Below, piece by piece: positions 19,199 through 25,833 of a DNA stretch of 59,342 nt (positions within the stretch are counted from its first letter, which is position 1; each line of letters starts with the position of its first letter). The DNA is from Pseudomonadota bacterium (GTDB taxonomy: Bacteria; Tectomicrobia; Entotheonellia; Entotheonellales; Entotheonellaceae): the NCBI GenBank assembly GCA_005777235.1, contig SXND01000275.1:1-59342 (forward strand), given 5' to 3'. The translations under genes and the position numbers were made by a program. The notes under the pieces are model-generated. The model searched no databases. It was not told where the DNA came from and was given only the letters and a program-made list of their open reading frames with translations.

Positions 19199-19657
19199 TC
19201 ATCCAACGGCTGACGCCCCAGGTGTCTCAATATGGCGTTTCATCACGCGCAGCGTTTTGGAGGCAATGTGACTGACAAAAAGCTCGCCAATGATATAATG
19301 GGCAATCCATGGCCCCAGCGGCGGCCAGCCCCACGTGAGATCATGCACAATCCGTACCTGCACCAGGGGGCCATCTGCCACCAGGAACCACGTCACCTCC
19401 ATGCCGCGACTGATGCCGCGCACGTGGGTGAAATGGATGCGATAGTTGACCGGATCGAGACGCTGCCGGGCAGTCCAACGCACCGGGAAGCCATCGCGAT
19501 GCGCCGCCATCTCCACCACCCGTGCCGTGGCGTCGGCAGAGCGAACCTTGACCCAGCGATAATGCGGCAGGAACTGGGGCCACTGCTCCACGGCGCTAGC
19601 CATGGCGAAGATCTGCGTAATGTCACCACATATCGTGATGCTATTCTCGGTGTGCAT
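19199..19657 (-). CDS. SRPBCC (polyketide cyclase/START-like) protein
   Basis: A 152-aa helix-grip fold protein. It starts MHTENSITICGDITQIFAMA, followed by VEQWPQFLPHYRWVKV, the typical opening of polyketide cyclase/dehydrase (Pfam Polyketide_cyc) members. A conserved-looking WTARQRLDP and VQVRIVHDL follow. AGGGAAGG lies before the start at 19657. It is 33 bases upstream of the ketosynthase gene on the same strand and probably binds or cyclises the ketosynthase product. Catalysis itself cannot be shown. Confidence 0.75.
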   Translation of the reverse strand: MHTENSITICGDITQIFAMASAVEQWPQFLPHYRWVKVRSADATARVVEMAAHRDGFPVRWTARQRLDPVNYRIHFTHVRGISRGMEVTWFLVADGPLVQVRIVHDLTWGWPPLGPWIAHYIIGELFVSHIASKTLRVMKRHIETPGASAVG

Positions 19658-19740
19658 GCGAGCCTTCCCTCTGTGCGCACGGCCAAGCCCGCGCAATGGG
19701 CTGCGTCACGTAGAGTTCCCCGGAGAGGAGTGCCCACGCT

Positions 19741-20307
19741 ATGGGAGCCATCCATCTGCCGGCACCGGTGCAACTGTTCTGTGCCCTGTTGCTCGCCCCG
19801 CCCGTCACGCTGGAAGAGGTCGAAGCCGTGCTGATCCAGACCTATGGGCCCATTGTGCTGCGCAGCCTGCCCATACCTTTTACGCAAACGCGCTACTACG
19901 CGCGGGAAATGGGCCCGGACCTGACACGCCAGTATCTCGCCTTTGCACCGCTGGTGGATATGGCCACCCTCGCCGCCGTCAAACATATCACCAATCACCT
20001 GGAAACCGGCTGGGCTACGTTGCACGGTCAGCGGCGGGTCAATATCGACCCCGGCTATCTCGATCTCGCTAAAGTGGTGCTCGCCTCCACGAAAGATCAC
20101 AGTCACCGGCTCTATGTTGGGGACGGGATCTTCGCCGAAATTACCCTGCGGTATCGGCAACGCGCCTTTCAGCCCTGGGAGTGGACCTATCCTGATTACC
20201 GTGTGGAGACGACGCTGGTGTTTTTTCAGCAGCTCCGGGCGCTCTATCACGCCCAACTGCGTACCATCCTCGCACGTCGGCACCCATCCACCGGAGAGTT
20301 GAACTGA
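19741..20307 (+). CDS. DUF4416-family protein
   Basis: The 188 aa match the pattern of DUF4416: VQLFCALLL near the start, FTQTRYYAREMGPDLTRQY, RRVNIDPGYLDLAKVVLAST, KDHSHRLYVGDGIFAEITL and WTYPDYR near the end. The RVNIDPGYL and KD-SHR blocks are the family hallmark. The function of the family is not known to me. GAGAGGAG lies upstream of the start, which is 83 bases from and divergent to the SRPBCC gene. Confidence 0.8.
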   Translation: MGAIHLPAPVQLFCALLLAPPVTLEEVEAVLIQTYGPIVLRSLPIPFTQTRYYAREMGPDLTRQYLAFAPLVDMATLAAVKHITNHLETGWATLHGQRRVNIDPGYLDLAKVVLASTKDHSHRLYVGDGIFAEITLRYRQRAFQPWEWTYPDYRVETTLVFFQQLRALYHAQLRTILARRHPSTGELN

Positions 20308-20770
20308 ATCGCCGCAGGACACTGGCCCACGTGGCGAGCGAGGCGCATGGCCATCCCTTGACGAAGCGACAACGACACGACATGAGGCAGGCCCCTGTGA
20401 GGCAGGGCAGATCATTGGGTGCTTGTAGCATGTTTTCCTGGGGTAAGCAAGCGCTTTCGCGAGGCACAGAGGATAGAGGGGAAGCCCAGACACGAGATGG
20501 GCTGTCGCCTCCGCCCGACGTCCGACGCTGCACACGCTTGGCCCATCACCTGGCGCAATGACGGCCCGTCACCCGCGGACATCGCGCCCTCGGCTCGTGT
20601 ACGGTGTCGGGCAGGCGCGACAGATCGGCGCGGGGAATCACGAGAGGACTTCTCTGTTGGCGTGTCGGTCTCATGAGCCGTTGGCACGTCGAGCTACGCT
20701 GGTCCCCTGTGCAGGCGGCCCGCCCCCCCTCTTGGTGTGATTCCCCTCACTTTTTTGCAGGCGAAGCCTG
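20308..20770. other. Non-coding stretch, nothing recognised
   Basis: The open frames here are short, lack ribosome sites and show no family features. I found no tRNA, long hairpin or repeat. The right-hand end leads into the sigma-54-type promoter at 20774. Confidence 0.4.
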
Positions 20771-20773
20771 ACG

Positions 20774-20788
20774 TGGCACAGGGCTTGC
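20774..20788 (+). promoter_or_regulatory. Sigma-54-type (-24/-12) promoter
   Basis: TGGCAC (20774-20779), five bases, TTGC (20785-20788). The GG and GC dinucleotides lie 12 bases apart, as required for RpoN promoters. Transcription would start near 20800, about 80 bases before the His-rich exported protein gene. Confidence 0.55.
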
Positions 20789-20880
20789 GTATCTCTACGG
20801 GTATAGGGGCTCCATACAGCAAGCATCAACAAGGCACACGGCCTCGACCTCGACCATAGAGCAGAGAAACGGAGAGAGTG

Positions 20881-21279
20881 ATGATGACGCGACGTATCAG
20901 CCGATGGGTGATTGGTGGGATGGTGGCGGTACTGCTGTGGACACCTCTGGTAGGGGCCGAGGATGGCAGCCAAAGGGTGCAGGACCACTGGCGCTTCGGG
21001 CGGCGTGAGTCGCGCCAGAGAGACCCGGTGCAGCTGGCTCCTATCGAGCAGAGCGCCCGCGGCTATCACGGGGGAGATCGTGCCGCGCAACGGCCAGAGC
21101 GTCGCGAGGTCTGGCGTGACAGCAGCCCGAACCGTTGGCATGGCTGGAACAGCACCAGCGTGCAAGACGGCCGGGACATACTCCCGGGCGAGAACGATAT
21201 GCGCCGGCACCGCGAGGGGCCACACGATGACTGGGGGCGGGGCTGGTGGCATCATCGCCGCCACCACCACCACTGGTAA
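20881..21279 (+). CDS. Small exported His/Arg/Trp-rich protein
   Basis: About 132 aa. A signal peptide is clear: MMTRRISRW, then WVIGGMVAVLLWTPLVGA, with likely cleavage after VGA. The mature part is polar, rich in Arg, Asp and Gln, with few hydrophobic residues, and ends in WWHHRRHHHHW. Such tails often bind metal ions (Ni, Zn, Cu). GGAGAGAG is well placed for the ATGs at 20881 or 20884. The next gene encodes another His-rich exported protein, so the pair probably serves one envelope function under the sigma-54-type promoter. No named family recognised. Confidence 0.6.
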   Translation: MMTRRISRWVIGGMVAVLLWTPLVGAEDGSQRVQDHWRFGRRESRQRDPVQLAPIEQSARGYHGGDRAAQRPERREVWRDSSPNRWHGWNSTSVQDGRDILPGENDMRRHREGPHDDWGRGWWHHRRHHHHW

Positions 21280-21354
21280 AGACCAAGCGGATTGCGCCCT
21301 AGGAGGGCTTACAGAGGTTCATGTACAATACCCTGGACAGGAGGATACCCAACT

Positions 21355-21834
21355 ATGCAACGTGTATCGCGCATCGTGTTTCAGTCTATCAGTGTGGCGG
21401 TTCTGATCGCCCTTGTGGGCCTCGTGATTCCGCGCCCGGCCCACGCGGGAGGTGTCCACGTCTCGATTGGGGTGGGCCTGCCATTTCCCATAGGCCTCCC
21501 ACCAGTGATCGTGGCGCCGGCCCCACCAGTGATCGTGGTCCAAGAGCCCGTGGTGGTCCGTCCGAGGCCTGTGATCGTGTACAGCCCTCCGGTGGTGATT
21601 GACGAGTCTGATAGGGAGGAGAGACACCATGGTCACCACCGCCCACATTGGTCTCACCACCGCCCACATTGGTCTCACCACCGCCCACATTGGTCTCACC
21701 ACCGCCCACATTGGTCTCACCACCGCCCACATTGGTCTCACCACCGCCCACATTGGTCTCACCACGAAAAGCGGCATCGCCATTGGTCTCACCACGAAAA
21801 GCGGCATCGCCATTATGACGATGACCGTGACTAG
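21355..21834 (+). CDS. Exported repeat protein with HHRPHWS tandem repeats
   Basis: A 159-aa protein with a signal peptide (VFQSISVAVLIALVGLVIP, cleavage after AHA), then a Gly/Pro/Val-rich region containing PPVIVAPAPPVIVVQEP, and a repeat region. The repeats are six consecutive HHRPHWS units, then two HHEKRHRH units and an acidic end YDDDRD. The repeats are His/Trp/Arg-rich and probably bind metal or an anionic polymer. GGAGGATACCCAACT places the start at 21355. Not assigned to a family; the PVIV region resembles small glycine/proline-rich envelope proteins often annotated as hypothetical. Confidence 0.75.
   Translation: MQRVSRIVFQSISVAVLIALVGLVIPRPAHAGGVHVSIGVGLPFPIGLPPVIVAPAPPVIVVQEPVVVRPRPVIVYSPPVVIDESDREERHHGHHRPHWSHHRPHWSHHRPHWSHHRPHWSHHRPHWSHHRPHWSHHEKRHRHWSHHEKRHRHYDDDRD
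21634..21819 (+). repeat. 21-bp tandem repeat (six copies) plus 30-bp repeat (two copies)
   Basis: Six copies of a 21-base unit occupy 21634-21759, each coding HHRPHWS and apparently identical. Two copies of a 30-base unit coding HHEKRHRHWS follow (21760-21789, and the second diverging at its end). Near-perfect identity implies recent expansion or homogenisation. The unit length is a multiple of three with no stops, so long spurious frames appear on both strands. Confidence 0.95.
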
Positions 21835-21867
21835 CGTAGCGTGTTGACGTTCGTCCCTGACTGACGT

Positions 21868-23163
21868 TCAGCGTGATGGCGGGGCGACCGCCATGCGCAC
21901 CATGGTAAAATCCGTTTTCTTATAACCGCCGTAGGCGCGCTGGTAGGTGATGACTAGCTCGCTGGTGCGGCGGTCTTCGAGCACCCAGACGTGACTCAGA
22001 TCCAGTTTGCCATCGAATGTCCCGAGCAGCGCTTGGCCCCGTGCGTCATCCGCTGGTTGTTTCGCATCGAAGGCGAAGACGCTCGCCCGCTGCAGCAACA
22101 GGCTGTTGACGTCCACCTCACCAATCACCAGCGTTGTCCGTGGATCATTGCCGTTACAGTTTTCGGGGTGGATGTTGCCGACCCAGAAGACCCGACCGCT
22201 GGAGTGTTTGAGCAGAAAGGACATACTGCTGGGCGAGAAGAAGGGGCGCCCGTCGTCATAGCGCCACGGTTGCGGCTGCGACCACGTGTCGCCGTCATCG
22301 CTAGAGACCGACATCCATTTATAACTGGGAAGACTCGGGTTGCGGGCGTTGCTGCCGCGCAGGATCATGAGGAGGCGTTGATCATTGAGCTGCACAAGCG
22401 TCGGCTCAATGAGGCCACGGGTGGACACGTCTGGGGTCAGACGCAAGCGCTGGGAGGCTTCACGCCAGGCGATACGGTACTCGTCTTTCCACGTTCCAAG
22501 GAGAATGGCAACGTCGGTATAGGAGGTAGTTTTTGCGGGATTCGAGAGTGTGCCATCGTCTCCGAGGACAGTCATCATCACCGGCAGAACCACACGCCCA
22601 GTGTGTGTAATGATGGGGTTATTCCCTGTATCGCTCGTCAGCATGGCGTTTTTCCCCCGATACATGCCCTTGAAGGGATTCATCTCGCTGTAGCCGGTGT
22701 GGATGACCGGCTCATCGAACAGCCAGGTCCGACCACCGTCTTTGGAGACACGGTAGCGCAGGTAGTATTCGCTCATGGCGATGGGCGGCTCTTGTATGGT
22801 CGGGTCAAGCTTGGGCGTATCCAGGGCATTGGAGGGCAGGAAGAGCAGACCGTTGCGTGGATCAACTACCCCCGTGGGGATCCCGCGACGAAAACCCGCC
22901 GGGACTTTGGCTTGGTAATCGGGAGTGGTATGGAACTTCACCCAGGTTTTGCCGTTGTCATCGGAGACGAACCCCCGGCCCATGATGCGATCACCAGTAG
23001 GCTCTGGGTAATAGGCCCTCTCCATATAGGGTTTGCGATCTGAGAGAATCTCGCGACTGATGATGCGGAATGGACCAGCACCCTCGCCTGGATCGGCGGC
23101 ACGCATGACTGTGGGAAGCAGTAACAGCCCCAGAAGCGCACACAGGATCTTCATGGAGTACAT
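21868..23163 (-). CDS. Exported sialidase/BNR-repeat protein
   Basis: A 431-aa secreted beta-propeller. A signal peptide (KILCALLGLLLLPTVMRAA) is followed by three Asp-box motifs: VSDDNGKTW, SKDGGRTW and SSDDGDTW. An early RIIS/ILSDRK segment and the later RGLIEPTLVQ, with its Glu, recall the sialidase active site, but the arginine triad cannot be fixed by eye. It could hydrolyse sialic acid or another glycan, or simply bind sugar. TGAGGT lies before the start. A 209-bp second copy of its 3' part lies at 23944-24152. Confidence 0.75.
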   Translation of the reverse strand: MYSMKILCALLGLLLLPTVMRAADPGEGAGPFRIISREILSDRKPYMERAYYPEPTGDRIMGRGFVSDDNGKTWVKFHTTPDYQAKVPAGFRRGIPTGVVDPRNGLLFLPSNALDTPKLDPTIQEPPIAMSEYYLRYRVSKDGGRTWLFDEPVIHTGYSEMNPFKGMYRGKNAMLTSDTGNNPIITHTGRVVLPVMMTVLGDDGTLSNPAKTTSYTDVAILLGTWKDEYRIAWREASQRLRLTPDVSTRGLIEPTLVQLNDQRLLMILRGSNARNPSLPSYKWMSVSSDDGDTWSQPQPWRYDDGRPFFSPSSMSFLLKHSSGRVFWVGNIHPENCNGNDPRTTLVIGEVDVNSLLLQRASVFAFDAKQPADDARGQALLGTFDGKLDLSHVWVLEDRRTSELVITYQRAYGGYKKTDFTMVRMAVAPPSR

Positions 23164-23329
23164 GACGTTGATACCTCATACATCTTTTAGGTCTTAGGGG
23201 GAGCATCTGCGAGAGCGCGCCTGGCCCAGCGCACGGCATGAAAGGGTTTCACGGTAGCATGCACCATCTGGGGTGTCAACACGATGGGACTACCGGATAC
23301 GCGAGCTGGAGCGACAGCGCCAGCGAGGT

Positions 23330-23380
23330 ACACAGGGGTGAGGCCCGGCGTAGGCCCACCACGGGTCTCTACCCCTGTGT
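23330..23380. repeat. Inverted repeat at the 3' edge of the Rpn pseudogene
   Basis: ACACAGGGGT (23330-23339) and ACCCCTGTGT (23371-23380) form a perfect 10-bp stem with a 31-base loop. The right arm covers the stop codon end of the Rpn-type frame. It may be a terminator or an element end. The remaining 23164-23329 shows nothing else. Confidence 0.5.
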
Positions 23381-23940
23381 GCCCAGCGCTTCCCGGAAGA
23401 TCTCCACGGTGGGACACATCACAGCTCGGCGCAACAGCGCATGCAAGCGCTCCCGGTTGTCGATCTGCTGTACGGCCGCTGCGATGTCGTCTGGGGCCGC
23501 CCCAAAATGTGCGGCCACTGCCTACAGAACCATAGCACGGGCTTCCTGCAGGAGGCCCTCCTGGCGCCCTTGCTGGAAACCTTCCTCACGTCCGGCGCGT
23601 AAGCCTTCCTCTTTCCACTGTTACGTCCATTCGATCACCCGTTCGGCTAGCATCGTGTGCATCTCCACTAAAGTATAGACTTCAGGCATTTCCACCCCTG
23701 CTAACCAGGCTGGCAACAGCACGCGCCGCCGCCACAGCGTAAAAGCCCGCCGTAGGCTGTCATCTTCCGGGGCCTGTAACCAGTCAATGAGCAGGCGCAC
23801 GACGCGCTGTATGTCCTGGGGCGCCCGGCTCTTTTCCAGCCGACACAGGGCCGCGACGAGATTGTGTAGCGGCTCCAGGGCACTGTCGGGATACCGGGCT
23901 TCGTCCAACAGGATGTAGGCTTTACGCGTGTGATCGTTAG
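23369..23940 (-). pseudogene. Rpn-family (PD-(D/E)XK) nuclease/transposase remnant
   Basis: One minus-strand frame reads from about 23940 to the stop at 23369-23371, broken by a TAA after RVIEWT and a TAG after ARAMVL. Read through these, it gives KAYILLDEARYPDSALEPLHN, WLQAPEDDSLRRAFTLWRRR, a Gln/Gly/Glu-rich coil (GLRAGREEGFQQGRQEGLLQ) and a helical end. This is the C-terminal half of Rpn/YhgA-type proteins, which carry that RxEGxxxG coil. The N-terminal nuclease core is missing, cut off at the junction with the sialidase fragment. Confidence 0.7.
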
Positions 23941-23943
23941 CCA

Positions 23944-24152
23944 GATGACTAGCTCGCTGGTGCGGCGGTCTTCAAGCATCCAGATATGGCACAGATCCAG
24001 CTTGCCATGCAACTTCCCCAGTAGCGCTTAGCCTCGTGCGTCATCCGCCGGTTATTGCGCATCAAAGGCGAAGACGCTCGCCCGCTGCAGCAACAGACTC
24101 TGCATATCCACCTCACCAATCGCCAGCGTCGCCCGCGGACTATTGCCGTTAC
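23944..24152 (-). pseudogene. Second copy of the sialidase gene 3' part
   Basis: These 209 bases align without gaps to 21949-22157 in the sialidase gene, offset exactly 1995 bases, with roughly 85-90% identity by eye. The minus-strand translation keeps HGKLDLCHIWMLEDRRTSELVI, corresponding to FDGKLDLSHVWVLEDRRTSELVI in the intact gene, but has in-frame stops. It abuts the Rpn remnant on one side and an IS66-like remnant on the other. Confidence 0.85.
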
Positions 24153-24600
24153 GTCCGGTGGCATCCCCTCCTGCACCTCGTCATGGCGATGCGGGGAACG
24201 GATCGGGGAGACGGTCGCCGCGTCGGTATCAAACGCCATCAGCTGAGCGGGGTCGCCCCCGACGCGCCATCCCGTCTCCGCGGTGTGCACCCCAGGACTC
24301 TCAGGCACCGCAGCCCGCAACTGCTCCTAGGTTGCACCGACCACGCCCATGGTCCGCCGCATGGCGTCCTATGTGATCGTCCCCTGCGTCAGCGTGATCC
24401 CCTGGAGGTGGGTACTAGCCGAGCCGCCCGCCGCTGAGCCGCCATGTGATCGTCCCCTGCGTCAGCGTGATCCCCTGGAGGGCCTCCAGGACGCCAGACA
24501 CCTTAAGTCGCTCCATACGGGTCTGGCGCCCCGCCCGGGTGCTGCTCGCGCACTTGTGTGCCCCACACGGTGCACCGGCACACGGCCACCCGGGCTTGGG
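24153..24600 (-). pseudogene. IS66-like transposase remnant
   Basis: Read on the minus strand, one frame gives GVLEALQGITLTQGTIT, then after a stop RRTMGVVGAT, another stop, and EQLRAAVPESPGVHTAETGWRVGG followed by LMAFDTDAATV. The VHTxETGWRVGG block is the first catalytic aspartate region of IS66-type transposases, here with Ala in place of Asp. At least two in-frame stops and truncation on the sialidase side show that it is dead. The left limit at about 24600 is uncertain; 24600-24836 shows no recognisable coding. Confidence 0.6.
24371..24481. repeat. 38-bp direct repeat inside the IS66-like remnant
   Basis: A 38-base stretch at 24371-24408 recurs exactly at 24444-24481, beginning ATGTGATCGTCCCC and ending CCTGGAGG. 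It lies within the transposase-like frame, so this is a local duplication of 73 bases rather than a functional array. Confidence 0.85.
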
Positions 24601-24836
24601 TTCCCTGCGGTCGAGGGAGTGGGGGAAGGGCGGTCACGGAGGCCACGGCCAGTCGGGCCGTGGCCAGCGGGACGGGCACGTCCACCGGCGAGATGGTGAG
24701 CGGCGCGGGTGGCGGGGCGGCGCGATAGCCGAAGGAGCCCACGCCGGGCTGGCGCCCCGAGCGCTTCGGCGTGGAGACACGCTACTCGCACAGCACCAGC
24801 GAACGTGTTGATAGGCAAGATATTGTGCCAGCAGCG

Positions 24837-25091
24837 GCCTCACACCGGCAGATTCCCTGGAAGGGATTGAAACTGGTGAACTCTTTGGGTATGGCATTCA
24901 GGATCTGACCGCCTCACACCGGCAGATTCCCTGGAAGGGATTGAAACCGGGCCACTGTTACTCCCGCGATGTCCATCTTGGCGCCTCACACCGGTAGAGT
25001 CCCTGGAAGGGATTGAAACCATGAGGTGATCCTTATTGCGGATATCCACCTCACGCCTCACACCGGCAAATACCCTGGAAGGGATTGAAAC
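24837..25091 (+). CRISPR. Short CRISPR array: four 37-bp repeats, three spacers, no cas genes
   Basis: Repeats lie at 24837-24873, 24911-24947, 24983-25019 and 25055-25091. Each starts GCCTCACACCGG and ends CTGGAAGGGATTGAAAC. The first two are identical; the third and fourth have changes at positions 13-18. Spacers are 37, 35 and 35 bases. A GATTGAAAC end is usual for type I and III repeats read in this direction, and the degenerate copies on the right would be the trailer end. A weak internal stem (TCCCT/AGGGA) is present. No cas gene occurs anywhere in the window, so the array is orphan or depends on a distant locus. Confidence 0.93.
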
Positions 25092-25129
25092 CCTCCCAGG
25101 GTGTCTTGGGTAGTGCGCTAAATTTGTTG

Positions 25130-25830
25130 AATCCCTTCGACACTTATGTTACCAAGCAAAGAACGTTTCCCACAGCTAGTCTGATCAGGCTTTGCGGCGA
25201 AGCCACGACCAGAAGAGACGTGGAACTTTTTCAACGCCACTGCCCTCCAGATTGTTTGTTCTACCTCACTCTGGATTCTATAGAAACTGGAGGAAGCGTC
25301 CGAGAAGTGTTTGTCGTCCAGGCCACGCAGCTCACCGGAAGCACCGTGCTTGCTGGCTACGCCGTTGAGGATATGGAGATCCTCTTGCTTGATGACGACG
25401 GCGCGCCCATAGAGGACGGCGGCATTGGGGCAATCGCCATCAAAAGTCGATGGCTGTCTCGAATGTGTAGGACGGAAGGACGGCCAGGTCACAGTCCGGG
25501 GCTATCGCGTCGAGACGGCGGAGATCGAGATGGCCCTCCTGGCACTCTGGAGTACCGTGCTGGGGCGCACCGAGCTGGGGCGCACCGAGCTGGGGTGCAC
25601 GACTCGTTTCTCGATCTGGGTGGTCATTCGGTCCTGGCTCTGCACATCGTTGCCCGCGTGCAGGGCACCTGGCATGTCGATATCCCCCTGCGGTCGCGGC
25701 TCGATGTTGCCACGGTGGCAGATATGGCGCTGGTGGGTGCCACACGAGAGCATCGAGCGACAGCGGCACTTACTCCCCGGCGAGGGCTATGGAATCTCGA
25801 GACACCACCAAGCGGTAGGGAAGGACATCA
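25130..25830 (+). pseudogene. Decayed NRPS module: adenylation end plus carrier domain
   Basis: The sequence starts just after the last CRISPR repeat, inside an adenylation domain: FPTASLIRLCGEATTRRDVE, then GYAVEDMEILLLDDDG and GAIAIKSR. An internal deletion with frame change near 25450 joins this to GCLECVGRKDGQVTVRGYRVE (core A8), losing roughly 40-50 residues including the usual YxTGDL. After another frame change a carrier-domain serine appears in HDSFLDLGGHSVLAL. Motifs A1-A4 are missing. This is the wreck of a module that once stood upstream of the intact NRPS. Confidence 0.8.
25561..25600 (+). repeat. 15-bp tandem repeat in the NRPS remnant
   Basis: TGGGGCGCACCGAGC occurs at 25561-25575 and 25576-25590, with a partial third copy to 25600. 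It expands the linker before the dead carrier domain. Confidence 0.85.
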
Positions 25831-25833
25831 GAC

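Noticed and set aside
20671..21273. 200-aa minus-strand frame across 20.7-21.3 kb
   Set aside because: It runs antisense over the sigma-54-type promoter and the exported protein gene; no ribosome site or family features.
21319..21813. Long minus-strand frame rich in VVRPMWA repeats opposite the HHRPHWS gene
   Set aside because: It is the complement of a 21-bp tandem repeat that happens to lack stops; it has no ribosome site or signal, and the plus-strand gene has a clear start and signal peptide.
21991..23043. 350-aa plus-strand frame opposite the sialidase
   Set aside because: The minus strand has Asp boxes and a signal peptide; this frame has nothing comparable.
24446..24818. Open frames of 116-121 aa left of the CRISPR array as possible cas or leader peptides
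   Set aside because: Arg/Gly/Pro-rich translations with no cas motifs; part of the stretch is the IS66-like remnant.
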